64,000 bases of DNA. It comes from Bathynomus jamesi (Eukaryota; Arthropoda; Malacostraca; Isopoda; Cirolanidae). The position numbers and the translations under genes were made by a program. The notes under the pieces were generated by a model that made no database searches, was not told where the DNA came from, and was given only the letters and a program-made list of their open reading frames with translations. Shown here one piece after another: positions 11,867-24,712 of the stretch. The number at the start of each line of letters is the position of its first letter. Within the stretch, counting starts at the first letter, position 1. The stretch is from positions 47,501 to 111,500 of the forward strand of contig JAJOZX010005523.1 in NCBI GenBank assembly GCA_023014485.1, written 5' to 3'.

Positions 11867-13372
11867 AATTTCATCTTTCGTGATAATTTCATGATAATTT
11901 CATCTTTCGTGATAATTTCATGATAATTTCATCTTTCGTGATAATTTCATGATAATTTCATCTTTCGTGATAATTTCATGATAATTTCATCTTTCGTGAT
12001 AATTTCATGATAATTTCATCTTTCGTGATAATTTCATGATAATTTCATCTTTCGTGATAATTTCATGATAATTTCATCTTTCGTGATAATTTCATGATAA
12101 TTTCATCTTTCGTGATAATTTCATGATAATTTAATCTTTCATGATAATTTCATCTTTCGTGATAATTTCATGATAATTTCATCTTTCGTGATAATTTCAT
12201 GATAATTTCATCTTTCGTGATAATTTCATGATAATTTCATCTTTCGTGATAATTTCATGATAATTTCATCTTTCGTGATAATTTCATGATAATTTCATGA
12301 TAATTTCATCTTTCGTGATAATTTCATGATAATTTCATCTTTCGTGATAATTTCATGATAATTTCATCTTTCGCGATAATTTCATGATAATTTCATCTTT
12401 CGCGATAATTTCATGATAATTTCATCTTTCGCGATAATTTCATGATAATTTCATCTTTCGCGATAATTTCATGATAATTTCATCTTTCGCGATAATTTCA
12501 TGATAATTTCATCTTTCGCGATAATTTCATGATAATTTCATCTTTCGTGATAATTTCATGATAATTTCATCTTTCGTGATAATTTCATGATAATTTCATC
12601 TTTCGTGATAATTTCATGATAATTTCATCTTTCGTGATAATTTCATGATAATTTCATCTTTCGTGATAATTTCATGATAATTTCATCTTTCGTGATAATT
12701 TCATGATAATTTCATCTTTCGTGATAATTTCATGATAATTTCATCTTTCGTGATAATTTCATGATAATTTCATCTTTCGTGATAATTTCATGATAATTTC
12801 ATCTTTCGTGATAATTTCATGATAATTTCATGATAATTTCATCTTTCGTGATAATTTCATGATAATTTCATCTTTCGTGATAATTTCATGATAATTTCAT
12901 CTTTCGTGATAATTTCATGATAATTTCATCTTTCGTGATAATTTCATGATAATTTCATCTTTCGTGATAATTTCATGATAATTTCATCTTTCGTGATAAT
13001 TTCATGATAATTTCATCTTTCGTGATAATTTCATGATAATTTCATCTTTCGTGATAATTTCATGATAATTTCATCTTTCGTGATAATTTCATGATAATTT
13101 CATCTTTCGTGATAATTTCATGATAATTTCATCTTTCGTGATAATTTCATGATAATTTCATCTTTCGTGATAATTTCATGATAATTTCATCTTTCGTGAT
13201 AATTTCATGATAATTTCATCTTTCGTGATAATTTCATGATAATTTCATCTTCGTGATAATTTCATGATAATTTCATCTTCGTGATAATTTCATGATAATT
13301 TCATCTTCGTGATAATTTCATCTTCGTGATAATTTCATCTTTGTGATAATTTCATCTTTGTGATAATTTCAT
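11867..13372. repeat. 29-bp minisatellite, about 50 units
   Basis: The unit is CATGATAATTTCATCTTTCG followed by TGATAATTT (29 bp). Nearly all copies are identical. Variants are clustered: six consecutive units with TTTCGCGAT at 12370-12530; two places with an extra 11-bp CATGATAATTT (about 12290 and 12825); one unit with TTTCATGAT near 12140; and, at the right edge, units shortened to 28 bp (TCTTCG) and then to about 18 bp. Stop codons occur in every frame, so it does not encode a repeat protein. Confidence 0.98.
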
Positions 13373-13630
13373 GCTGTATGAGGCATCTTCTACATCTACA
13401 AATTCTTTCCACGCGCAACACGTTCTGTTCAAAACAGGCATTCGGGTTCAGCACGTAAAATCGGCTGCTCCAATAATTTTTCTCAATGTTTATTTTGATC
13501 TTTTTCATAATCTTTGTGACAAAACTTGCCAAAATGTTGAAAATATAAAATTTTAAATATAAAATATATATACAGTATATGTAAAAATGGTTTCTGCGCG
13601 CATGTAGAGGAATTACGACATTTGATTGAG
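13373..13630. other. No gene seen
   Basis: AT-rich flank of the minisatellite; nothing recognised. Confidence 0.6.
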
Positions 13631-13705
13631 TGAGGCCCGTGGTGTAATGGTTATCATATCTGACCTGCAATCGAAAGATCCCGGGTTCGACTCGTGGTTA
13701 CCTCA
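13631..13705 (+). tRNA. tRNA-like sequence (pseudo-tRNA or SINE head)
   Basis: A perfect A box (TGGTGTAATGG) and a near-perfect B box (GGTTCGACTCG) are spaced as in a tRNA, with TTTTTT directly after the end as a possible Pol III terminator. The ends TGAGG and CCTCA can pair, but the acceptor, anticodon and T stems all have mismatches, so a working tRNA is unlikely. The D-arm resembles tRNA-Val. Confidence 0.5.
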
Positions 13706-13806
13706 TTTTTTCATTTGTTTCGTTCTTTCGCTCTCATCTTGCGCGGATATTCTCCTATACAAAGCGTCGTTCTTTACGTTAATTATACTGCGTGTTTGCA
13801 GTTATA

Positions 13807-13807
<1 letters not shown>

Positions 13808-13885
<78 letters not shown>

Positions 13886-13886
13886 C
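13808..13886. repeat. (AT)n(GT)n microsatellite
   Basis: About 27 AT units run directly into about 11 GT units. Confidence 0.98.
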
Positions 13887-14690
13887 AATCTTAAAACACT
13901 GCTGCACAGTGCTAAACATGGAGAACCGCGTGAAACAGGTGAAGCAGAATAAATGTATTTAGTCTCAAAGGAAATAATACAAGTGAAGAATTGAAATTAA
14001 TTTTAGAGCTGAAAACCACCAGAACTTGCAAACGCGCGCTCGCTCACACACACACAGACACACACACACGTACGTACGTACGCTTAGAAGTGTGTAATTC
14101 ATTTCATACTTATCGTATATGCGAGTCATTTGGAAATCTAGTTGGTTTATAATATTTAAATATAACAATAAAAGGAAAGAAAGGAAAACAAAATCAGATT
14201 AAAGACGATCTCAATAAGCTCGAAAACTTGTTAGGAACTTGGCAAACAGGCTGAGGCCATGATTGCATTGGACATGTTGAGCAATAATATTAGCATTATT
14301 ATTGCCAAACTGGAAATGGAAACACTCGAATTTCGTGATAATTTCCAAATTAAACTTGTTTATCAAATTCTGGAGGTAAATGTCCATCCTCCCAACTATA
14401 TATATATATATATGGGCCGATATGTGCATCACGCCATACTGTCGCTTCTTTTTCTGCGTTCTGGACATTCGTATGAATAGAAATGGAGTAAAACAGAAAA
14501 TAAATTATAGGAACTAAAGTCGAGAATACAGTGTTTGACTTAAAAACATTGCAGCAATTATTTAGGCTATTCAATAATTGATGTTTCAGGAATGGCAAAT
14601 ATGCTGGTATGAATTTTGAACATTGATAATGGAGAGAGATAGATATATCTATATCTATATCTATATCTATCTCATATATATATCCTGAAT
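13887..14690. other. No gene seen; several microsatellites
   Basis: Contains CA and TACG repeats at 14043-14081, (TA)n at 14398-14412 and (ATAGAT)n-like sequence at 14636-14690. Otherwise nothing recognised. Confidence 0.6.
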
Positions 14691-14691
14691 C

Positions 14692-16878
14692 AGGAATGAC
14701 CTAGAGCAGATTGTACAGCATCCAATTCGTATCTCCGATTGCCTTGGAGATAGGCCCAACATTCTGGATTTATTTCTCACCTCTCATTCTTCTTACTCTG
14801 TCAGGCTTTTTGCTCCGTTGGGCTCCTCCGACCACAATTTTATATGTTTCTTGTCCTATCGCTCCAATTCGACCTTTGGATCCTCCCAAGAGGAGGCGCC
14901 TTTGGCATTTTGGCGCCGCTGATTGGGAGGCCCCTAGGCAATACTACTTTGATTTCCCATGGAATGGTTACTGCTTCCGTGGCCGGGCTCTTCCGAGTGT
15001 GCTGTATGCATCAGGGAGGTAATTCTCTCGAGCAAGGAGGCGTACACTCCATGTTCTCTTCCTACTACTAATGCAAAATAACCTTGATTTAGCTTTACTT
15101 GTTCTAATGCTATCCGCACTAGAAAGGAGGTTTTCAGAAGGTACAGTCGGCATCCAATTCCTGACTCTCACTTCGCCTGTATTTCCACCCGGAATCGTGC
15201 AAAATCTGTTCTTCGACTCGCCAAAACTTCCTTCATCCGACAAAAATGTGAAACCCTATCCAATTTTAATTACTCTCGCTCTTTCTGGTATCAAGCTGAG
15301 AACCTCTCCAAACAACTTTACCTCTTCTTCTTCTTCTTTCCTTCCACTTTTCCATTCCGACGGCTCAGTTACAGTCTCTTCTCCTGACAATGCTGAACTC
15401 TTCGCTCGAACTTTTGCCTCCAACTCAAACCTGGTCGATTCTAGTACTGTTCCTCCATCTCTTCCTCCCTTCGACTTAATTATGTCCGAAATTAGAATCT
15501 CTTCCAAAGATGTTCTTTCTGCCCTCTCTGGGATCAACTATAGGAAGGCGTACCCTGTTGTTCTCAAGAACTGTGCTTTTGTGCTGACATCCTGCCTAGG
15601 CAAGCTCTTTCATCTTTGTCTTTCATCTAGTACTTCTCCTTTCTGTTGGAAGTTTGCTTTCATTCAGCCTGTCCAAAAAAGGGTGACCGCTCTCAACCCT
15701 CCAACTAGTGTGCAATTGCTTTGATTTCTTGCCTTTCCAAAGTTTTTAATCTATCCTTAATAAGAAGATTCTTAAACACCTCTCTCCTCGCAATTTTCTT
15801 TCAGATCGTCAGTATGTGTTCCGCAAGGGACGCTCTACTGGCGATCTTCTTGCATATCTCTCTGACTCTTGGTCATCCTCCTTTCAGGATTTCGGTGAAA
15901 CCTTTGCTATTGCGCTAGTCATATCAAAAGCTATGATAGAGTCTGGCACAAATCTTTAATCTTCCCTCCTTCGGTTTCTATCCTTTTATCTGTGCCTTCA
16001 TTTCTGATTTCCTTTTTGGCCGATCTATAGCTGTGGTTGTAGATTGCTATTGCTCTTCTCCTAGAGCTATTAACAGTGGTGACCCACAGGGTTCTGCCCT
16101 GTCACCCACTCTTTTCCTTTTATTTATCAATGATCTGTTAAGTCGCACTTCCTGTCCTATCCATTCTTCTGCCGATGATTCCACTCCACTTCTCCACCCA
16201 CTTCACAGAGCGTCCCTCTCAACAGTAACTCCACGCTTCGCGTAGGACCACTATGGTACACCTGACCTCCGATCTTTCTGCCATTTCTGATTGGAAAAGA
16301 GCTTGTGGTTTTCAATACCTCAAAAACTCAGTTCTTCCATCCGTCTACTCGTCACAATCTTCCACATGACTATCCCTTTACCTTCAGTAATACACAACTC
16401 AGTTCTTCCTCCTCTGTTAACATTCTTGTGGAATGTTAACCGAGTGGAATCAAAGGCTTTTCTTCTCATTAATTCCCACCTCTTACTGACAGTCTTCAAT
16501 CTCTCTCTCTCTCTTCGCCGCAATGTTACCTCACTCTCTACGCTATTATAACGGACACTGCTCTTCTGAACTCTCTAACTGCATGCCTCCTCCTTTAAGG
16601 AGAGCCGCATTACCAGACTTTCTACACATTCTCATTCCTTTTCTCTCCAACTCTCTAACGCAAAAGGTTAATCGATAGTTTCAATCTTTCATCTACTCAA
16701 CCGTTGAACTCTGGAACAAACTTCCTCAATCCATCTTTTACCCTGTGTATGACCTCCAATCTTTCAAACGTAGTGTGTCTACGCATCTCGAAAACCCTGA
16801 GCCTTGATTTGGCTCTTCTTCTTCTATCGGGGAAGCGTTTTTGCGGGCATTCGCCCTTGTCCCTTCCTTCCTTCTGCA
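14692..16878 (+). pseudogene. Jockey-like LINE: endonuclease end and reverse transcriptase, decayed
   Basis: Plus-strand frames give in order an endonuclease C-terminal region ([23 protein letters not shown]), a linker, RT fingers (KAYPVVLKNCA), the palm with QGSALSPTLFLLFINDL, and the thumb with VESKAF and a C-terminal FKRSVSTHLE. The catalytic box reads SADD instead of YADD. At least eight frame changes or small deletions separate these pieces. The 5' end is truncated inside the endonuclease; the 3' end meets (TA)n at 16879. The related fragment at 25140-25925 belongs to the same broad family. RT of this class copies element RNA at a nicked target. The clade label is by resemblance. Confidence 0.8.
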
Positions 16879-16890
16879 TATATATATATT

Positions 16891-17060
16891 TGGTTAGCTT
16901 CCGCCCGAATTGTTCGTTCTGACGAAGGTCAAGCTTTTCACTCCACCTTAGACCTACAGTTTAACGTGGAATCCGAACCACGCCCCACCAGCAGCCCAGC
17001 GTCTTAATCACTAGACCACCCAGAGTACCCATTTATCTACCAATCACTTTCTTTATTGTG
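16891..17060 (-). mobile_element. tRNA-derived SINE, family A
   Basis: On the minus strand the head has TGGTCTAGTGATTAAG (A-box-like) and GGTTCGGATTCC (B-box-like), then a body with CTGTAGGTCTAAGGTGGAG and GAAAAGCTTGACCTTCG. A second copy is at 52146-52300. Upstream of the head lies CACACAATAAAG followed by TGATTGGTAGATAAATGGG, which matches the tail of SINE family B. Confidence 0.8.
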
Positions 17061-17076
17061 TGAAATTCATCTCATG

Positions 17077-17103
<27 letters not shown>
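17077..17103. repeat. (TA)n at LINE 3' end
   Basis: Thirteen TA units abut the 3' end of the long LINE copy. Confidence 0.95.
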
Positions 17104-17107
<4 letters not shown>

Positions 17108-17246
17108 TTTTTGTTTCAAAGTATGACCGCTCATGGCCACCAAAAGAAAGGTGGATAGCAGAGCGAACACAGGACGAAGACTATGAAACAGCGAACGGAA
17201 GTGAACAATAGACGGGGAGGAGGAGGGGGGGGGAGAAAAATATCAG

Positions 17247-20200
17247 TCACAACCGGTAAAGAAGTCGGGAGCGAAGGAGGAAAGAGAACAACCCGGTTAC
17301 CGAAAAGTAGGGACCTCCCGATAGAATAGCGCCAAGCCTATCACAAGGCCCGACGCTCTCCAAAAAGGGAAAATACTCTGCGCGCAGCGCAGAGTAAAGC
17401 GGACACTCCACCAGCAGGTGGGAAATTGTGAGTAAGATGTTACAATCGGGACATCGGGGCACCCGATCCCCGGCCATCAAATAGCCATGGATCAGGTGGG
17501 TGTGGCCAATACGGAGGCGGGCCAAAGCCACCTCCTTATGGCGCGACCGATGGAAGGAAGAGGACCAACATCCCAATTTGGGTTTAATCTTGCAGAGTTT
17601 GTTATTTGTAGCGCCATCCCAGCGACTCTGCCACCGGGAGCGCAAAAACCTACGGAAGCCAGGAATATAATCGGAAAAGGGGAGGGACACGGGTGAAACC
17701 TATAGTCGGCACGCGGAACGGGCAGCTCGATCGGCAGCCTCATTTCCAGCCACGTTAACATGTGCAGGAACCCAGCAAAATACCACCTCCTTGCCACCAG
17801 AAGTGACAAGGATATGGCACAGTAGCTGGATTCGTCGGACCAGTGGGTGGACAGGGTCAAAACACTCCAGGCCATCCAGGGCACTGCGGGAATCCGAATA
17901 GATGACAAACGACCCATCCGGATGCTCCTGCACCACCTCCAGAGCGCTCAGAATGGCATAGAGCTCCGCCGTGAAACGGAAGCCTCATCAGGGAGACGGG
18001 TACATCGGGGAGCAAGGGCAAACGACTGGGGAACAGCCGCGGCCCCAACGCCCCCCACGACCTCGAGCCATCCGTGAAGTTCGCAACACATGCAGAGTGA
18101 CACGCTGCATGCTGAAGGAACAGAGACCGAAGTAAGGCAGAGTCAGAATCGGCCCTGCGAACGGGGCGCAACGCCCTACAGCACGCAACAGGGGTGCTCT
18201 CCCAAGGTGCAACACCCCTGAAAGAGACCGGTATAACGGATGGAGGAGGAGTGCCCATACCATCGAGGAGGGAGGTCACCGTGTCGGTGAAATACCAACC
18301 CCCATCCCGGCAGAACGACCTCTCAACCACCTGGAACAGAGGAGAGGTGGGAAGACGGAGGATCCGGAGATAGTGCTTAGCAATAAGGAACGACCTCCGA
18401 TCCTCCAAGGGAGGGATGTCGCACTCAACCTGCAGACTATCAACCGGAGAGAGCGGAAGGCGCCAGATGACATGCGCAGTCCTCTAGAGAGGACCGGATC
18501 AAGTATCCGAAGGGCCGTGCGGGAGGCGGAGCCATACACCACACTCCCATAGTCTAATTTGGACTGTACCAGGGACACGTACAAACGGAGGAGTGTCCGC
18601 CTATCCGCGCCCCATGTAGTATGCGACAGATGTCCCAGTAAATCGAGGGTACGTCTCGCGGACTCGCGCAGCCGGCGAAGGTAGGGAACCCAGCTCAAAC
18701 GGCTGTCGAAAACCATACCCAAGAAGCGTACTGATGGAACGAGGGCCAGAGGCTGACCCCCGAGTGTAAGGTTAAAGGCCGGGATGGCGCCGGATCCCCG
18801 TCTCCTCGACGGAAGGAAGGCCACACACGAAGTCTTCGGGGAAGACAGCGTAAGGCCCACCGACGACGCCCAGCGTTCAACCCGATTGACCGCGAGTTGG
18901 ACTTGCCTCTCACGAGGGGGGGACTCGTCCCGCGGTATAGACAGCCAGATCATCTGCGTAGATGGAACAGCGCAACGAGGGCGGAAGAGCTCCCGGTAGC
19001 GCAGACATAACCAGATTGAAGCAGAAGACGCTCAAAACACACCCCTGGGGCACCCCCTCCTCCTGAACATACAGGTCAGATAGGGCCGCCCCATTACGGA
19101 CGCGGAAAGTGCGACGGCAGAGGAAGTTGCGAAGAAACGTGGGCAAAAAGCCCACAAAACCAAGAGACTTCAAACGGTCCATGACAACTCCCCGACGTGT
19201 CGTGTCATAGGCCTTTTGGACGTCGAAAAAGACGGCCAGAACAAGATTCCGGCGGGAAAATGCCTCCCGTACATCATGGCCAAGGAGGAGAAGGGGGTCC
19301 AGAGTACCCCGAAATCGACGAAAGCCATACTGGGTCGGGGGGTATAACCTAAGCGACTCCAATGTAAAGGAAAGTCGGACGGCCACCATCTTTTCAAGGA
19401 GCTTGCATAAGCAGCTCGTCAAGGCAATAGGCCGATAGCCCGCAACCTCTGCCGGATCCTTCCCCGGCTTAGGTATCGGGACCACAATCGCCTCCCTCCA
19501 ACGGGAAGGGAACGACCCCTCAACCCACACCCGGTTGAAAAGATCCAGCAAGAAGTGCAGGGCCATCGGGTGCAGATTCCAAATAAAGTCATACGGAATG
19601 TCATCAGGGCCAGGGGCGGAAGAACGACGGGTTACCAAGGCAGCCCGAAGTTCCCGTATCGTAAAGAGATGGTTATAGGGCTCGTTCCCAGGGGGCGGGA
19701 ACGTGACCTCCGATAAAGGACGATCCGCAGCTGAAGGCGAACGGGAAACCGCAGCAAAAGCACCGGCCAGCCGATCGGCCACAGCAGCAGGATCCGAAAG
19801 GAAGCCGTCCCCGTCCCGAAGGACAGGGCGACTAGCAGGGACCGACTTCCCCTCGATACTACGTACCTTCCGCCACAGCAGCAGAAGGGGTAGATGAGGA
19901 AATGCCGGACACAAAAGCACGCCAAGAGGCCCGACGGGCCAACTTGAGAGTCCGGCGGGCGAAAGCCTTCGCCCGCCGCATCTCAATCAAGTGGTCCGCG
20001 CGCCGGGTGCGGTGGAAGCGGCGCGTTGCCCTCTTCCTCTCGCACACCGCCTGGTGACATGCTGGAGTCCACCACGGGACGCTACGCGTCCGCGGGTTAC
20101 CGGAAGATCGAGGAATACAGTCCTCCGCGACGCTCATCACCACCCGCTCGAAGAACTCCAAGCTCTCATCCACAGAGCCAAAGCTCAATACCGAACGGAC

Positions 20201-20998
20201 AATGACGGAACGAGCTCTGAAAGATGGCCAGTCAGCCCGCGCAAGGCACCACCTCGGTCGAGACGAGACGCCCGGCTGCGGTCCGACCGGCTCAAGACAG
20301 ACTGGGTAATGATCACTGCCATAAGAGTCCCCCAACACCTTCCACGAAAAATCGAGTAAGGCATCGAGGGACACCAAGGAGAGATCAATAGAGGTAGATG
20401 AACCCGTGGGTTCGTGGAAGTAGGTAGGTTCGCCGGAATTGAGGCACGCGAAGGAAAGGTCCTCCATTAAGGAGAGCAACATGCCAGCAACATTAGTCGA
20501 CCGGACATCTCCCCAAGCCGGGTCGCGACTGTTAAAGTCCGCGAGGAGGAGAAACGGTCGAGGCAGTTGCAACACCAACTCGCGAACCGCGTCGCGAGGA
20601 GGGTCATGAGGAGGAATATAAATCGAGCAGGCAGTGTACTGGCGATCTAAAAAGAGCCGCACAGCCACAGCCTGCAAGGAAGTACGAAGAGGCACACCTC
20701 GCGAGGGTAATGAATGGTGTACATAAATCGCTGCACCCCGCCGGCGTGTGCGCTCATCCGTGGTGCAAGGGAAGCCAACATAGCCAGAGAGACGAGGGAG
20801 AGCACGCGCAGCCAGGATAGTCTCCCGGAGACAAACACAGGAAGGCCGCTCGCTCTCCAGCAGGGAGGCAAGGTTCTCCCAGTTAGCTAAAAGCCCCCTA
20901 CAGTTCCAATGCAAAATGGAACTGTAAGGGGAAGTGGCATTATAAAAAGCAGAGAAGGCAGAGAAATAGCCACGGACCAAACTGAGCAGCAAACTCAA
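17247..20998 (-). pseudogene. LINE ORF2 polyprotein: endonuclease, RT, RNase H, zinc knuckle
   Basis: From 20998 down: AP endonuclease (HWNCRGLLANW near the start, GSDHYPVCLEPV near 20280), a basic linker, RT with PIPKPGKDP, GFRRFRGTLDP, FFDVQKAYDT, GVPQGCVLSVF and the catalytic YADD (about 18950), thumb, RNase H (VIYSDSRSALDGLE and WVPAHVNVAGNEAADRAA, about 17710-17930), and a C-terminal Cys/His region (CPDCNILLTISHLLVEC). Catalytic boxes look intact, but the frame shifts near 19870, 18930, 18380, 17940 and 17700. The start overlaps the end of ORF1 by about 60 bases in another frame, so ORF2 may be translated by reinitiation or frameshifting. Confidence 0.88.
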
Positions 20999-22964
20999 TG
21001 GTCCGTAACCAGGGACGGAATCGGCTTCCCCGACTCACCCCGAACGGGAGGGGTAGGGGCCACCGACCCCGCAGCTGCTTCACAGGTAGCAGAACGAGAG
21101 GTAGAAAGTGGAACAGGGACTTCAGAGGGGGGCTCCCCTGAGGGGGGGGAGACGACGAGACGGGCCCAGCTGAAACCCCCGACTCCCCACCAGAGGGGGG
21201 CCGGGGAGAACCAGATGCTCTAGGGCTCGTCACACCAGACAAGTGCTGACGGGGAGGGGAGGAAAGGTCCATCACAGGTGGGAGAGGTAGATCCAGGAGA
21301 GAGACCCGACCACTCACAGCAGGAGCCGAAGGGAGAGAGACTCCATGAAGAAGGGCCAGGCTCCTCTCGACCGGGTCCACCATAGGAACCGAGTCAGTAA
21401 TCGAGGGTGTCATGGGGCGGTGTACCTCAACCGACACCCGGACACTAGTCGGGGCACCGAGAGGCGACACCTCACCAGCCCTCCGTATAGGAGGGGGAGT
21501 CCCGAGCGGACCAGGAGCGGCGCGCCGCTTCCCTTCCGGTGAGGAAGGGGAAGCAGGGCGAGCAGCGGTCATGATCGGGTTTGGAGGACTCCGACCACGG
21601 CGACGCTTCCTCCTCCCCTTCGGGGCAGCACCTTCCCCACCCGAGAGACGAGTAGGCAAAGATCCAGACCCCAAGGCCGGAGAGGGAGAAGGGGCACCTG
21701 TAGGCAGGGAATCAGATGGGATGTCCGAAAGTGAGGCAGAGAGACAAGAAGGTCCCGCGGCGCCAGGAGGACCACCAACCCCCGGAACTTCCAGGGGGGG
21801 CACCACTCCGGTAGGCGCCGGGGTAGCACGGGAGGGGCCAGAGGACCCGCCAGAGCCAAGGGCCGCAGCATAGGACAACCCCCCTCCGCGGCTCCCGGTC
21901 ACGGACCCTATCGCGCGCCTCCCGCGCACTAAGGAATTCGGTAGTCCTTAAGGACCGCACCTCGAATTCAAACTTGAAAACGGGGCAGTCCCGAGAGGAG
22001 GAAGGGTGGGCCCCCGAGCAGTTCGAGCACAGCGGGGGGGGTTCGTGCACGGGGTAGGGTGCGCAGGCCCACCGCAGCGGACACACAGCTTACCTTCACG
22101 GCGGCAAGCAGAGCTAACATGGCCGAACCGGTTGCAGCCAAAGCAGCGAACCGGGTCAGGCACATACGGTCGCACCGAAAACTCACACGACCGGCGATCA
22201 CCCATGCCCCAGAACACCTGGGCCGGGGGCACAAGGGAGTCAAAGGTCAGGAGCAGACGAGCGGACGGGGTCAGAGCACCATCCCAGCGCGACGAAAAGC
22301 GGAAGACCTTTGTAACCCCCTGGGGGGCAAGATCCTCCTGCAACTCGCCAACCGGGATTGACAGCAGACGGGAAGCGAAAATGGTGCCCTGACAGTTATT
22401 CAATTGCGGATGGGGAGTCACAGAAACTCTGCAACCCAAAACATCTTGCAACTGTAGAAGGGACTCAGTCACCACCGAAGAACGGGACTTCAAAAGAAGA
22501 GACCCATCCTTCAGAGGGCGGATATCATAACGACAGGGAACTCCCACAGTCTTAAGACGCTGGAACACCCGTTCCGAGTTGCCCGGAAGGGAGCCAGCGG
22601 AAGGGCGGAGAACAAGGAACCTGTCCACTGGACAGAAATTGACAGCAGGGACAGGTCCATGTGTAACCGTAACCGAGAGTGGGCGAGAGAACGAGGGCCG
22701 CGAAGACCCCGCCCTACGACCACCACGAGTCCGGCCACGAGAGCCAGACGCCGCAGAGGACGAGAGGGGGCCATACGGCTTGAAGGTCAATCCAGCGGAG
22801 TCAGAGGCCGCTGAACGACCAGAAGTAGAAGTCTTATCCAAATCCAAGGGCGGGCCAGAGTCGTCAACAAGAGGGGATTTAAGTTTTGAAATTGAACCCA
22901 TAAACAATAGCTTTACAAAAAAGAGAGCCTCGGACCCAAGGCAATGCACCATCCGCCGCTGCAT
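20940..22964 (-). pseudogene. LINE ORF1 nucleic-acid-binding protein
   Basis: Reads from ATG at 22964 (MQRRMVHCLG...) for 338 codons before frame breaks near 22050 and 21930, then a 329-codon open stretch to 20940. The first part is Ser/Arg-rich; zinc knuckles follow at about 22030-22150 (CFGCNRFGHVSSAC, CVRCGGPAHPTPC, and in the next frame CSNCSGAHPSSSRDC). The last third is Pro/Ser/Arg-rich and low in complexity. Triple knuckles of this spacing are typical of ORF1 in the I/Jockey/R1 group, where the protein coats element RNA. Confidence 0.85.
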
Positions 22965-23428
22965 CCTTCAAGGCGCAGGCCCAACGTCCCGTGTAGCCCG
23001 CCCCCCAACCCGACTGTCGTTTTAAAAATAGCAGATTGGCACTACGGAGATTTGTCCGTTAAGGGCCCAGCAAAGACCCAATCCAGACGCAGCAGCGGTC
23101 CGGGCGCCCAGACCGTCCCCGGAGCACGGCTCAGCCACGGAGCGATGCCCCCCGGCGGGTGCACCCGATGACCCCAAGACTGCAAAATACAAACAGAGAG
23201 GGGGGGGATACTACAATTGACAGAGGCACAAGACCGAGTCAAGAGAAAAGAAATTCCGGTTGAAACGGAAAAAAAGGGGGAGCTAAAAGAAAAGTAAGGG
23301 AAAAAAAAAAAAAACACCCGCAACTAGGTAACTCTTCGCCCACACCCCGCGGGGAGTTGAGGAAACCCCAACAACACACGAGGTGTACGAGCCCCCTCGG
23401 CCCGGCAAGCCGGAGTACCTAATCGAGG

Positions 23429-23432
<4 letters not shown>

Positions 23433-23475
<43 letters not shown>
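23433..23475. repeat. (TA)n between LINE and Tc1
   Basis: A TA tract joins the LINE 5' end and the Tc1 left end. Confidence 0.95.
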
Positions 23476-23479
<4 letters not shown>

Positions 23480-24712
23480 TATATGATCAAAAGTATTCGG
23501 ACACCGCATGGTTTTGGGAAAAATGGTTTTATTATGGCATTTAGTAACCAGTAGGTCCACCCTTTGCTTTTATTACAGCGTCAACACGTCGAGGCATACT
23601 TTCCACCAGTTTTCAGTTTTCGGTAAGTCTGTGCAGGAATGGCTCGCCATTCCTCTTGCAGAGCTGATGCAAGAGATGCAAGTGAAGCCGGGCGTGGTGT
23701 GCGGTTTCGTATCCGTCGCTCCAGTTCGTCCCACATGTGCTCGATTGGGTTGAGATCGGGGCTCTGAGCAGGCCAGTCTAACAAATCCACCTTATTTTCA
23801 CGAAACCAGTCCTGCACACGCCTTGCAGTATGGCAGGGAGCTCGATCCTGTTGAAACAAACAATGGCCATCTCCGTAGTATTGCCACAGTGTAGGGAGGG
23901 CCGAATTGTCCAGAACGTCGAGATAAACGTCAGCGTTAATGTAGTGGGTATAACAACCAACGGGCCGAGACCTAGCCAGGAAAAACAACCCAATACCATG
24001 ATGGACCCTCCACCGAACTTCACCGTTGGACGTACACAGTCAGGAAGAAGCCATTCTCCGGGCTGTCGCCACACCCAAACACGCCCATCAGACTGGAAGA
24101 GTGAATACCGCGACTCGTCGCTCCAAAGAACAGTTTTCCAGTCCTCCACGGTCCAGGAACGACGGGAGACACACCAGGCCAAACGACGCGTGGCATTAAC
24201 TTTTGTAATCAGTGGCTTGTGTACAGCTGCTCTACCATAATAACCGAGTCTGTGCATCTCTCTGCGGATAGTTACAGTACTAACGGAGGTACCGGATGCT
24301 CTTCCTACCTCCTCAGCGATGGAAGCGGCAGAGGACGTGCGGGACTTCTTGACATGTCGTACCAGACTTCTTCTATCACGTTCTGTCAGTTTTCGTGGTC
24401 GTCCGGAACGTTTTTTCGCGTTAGTTGCACCGTCGTGCTTCCATCTCATGATAACATCCGCTACAGTCGACTTTGGTATATCCTGTTTGGCTGCAATGTT
24501 TCGTATAGAAACGTTACTTAAATAACATCCGATGACGAGTCCACGTTGGAACTCGGAGAGTTCACGTCCGCGCGGCATGGCTTCACAACAGTTACTGATA
24601 ACTTAACAGAACACCTCAGCATTATAGTTTCGCCACGCTTTTTCCCAGCATACCTTTCGGCGAAGGTGATATTTGCAGAAATGCGGATTTTCCGGGGTGT
24701 CCGAATACTTTG

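Larger units (their letters stand above)
17104..23431 (-). mobile_element. Two-ORF LINE, long copy (RNase H-containing, I/R1-like)
   Basis: About 6.3 kb on the minus strand: 5' leader (from 23431), ORF1 with zinc knuckles, ORF2 with AP endonuclease, RT, RNase H and a C-terminal zinc knuckle, then a 3' end without poly(A). Both ends meet (TA)n directly, as does the 5' end of copy 1, suggesting target choice. The leader contains a purine-rich stretch with A homopolymer (23271-23315 on the plus strand reads GGAA-rich). Domain order fits the I/R1/LOA group; the exact clade cannot be fixed by eye. Both ORFs have frame breaks. Confidence 0.88.

Noticed and set aside
11867..13372. CRISPR array
   Set aside because: The 29-bp units are contiguous without unique spacers, and the context is eukaryotic; it is a minisatellite.
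13631..13705. Functional tRNA gene
   Set aside because: Promoter boxes are good, but the acceptor, anticodon and T stems are mispaired; kept only as a tRNA-like sequence.
20909..22555. Plus-strand frames opposite the LINE
   Set aside because: They are antisense shadows of ORF1, created by high GC and lack of stops; no domain.
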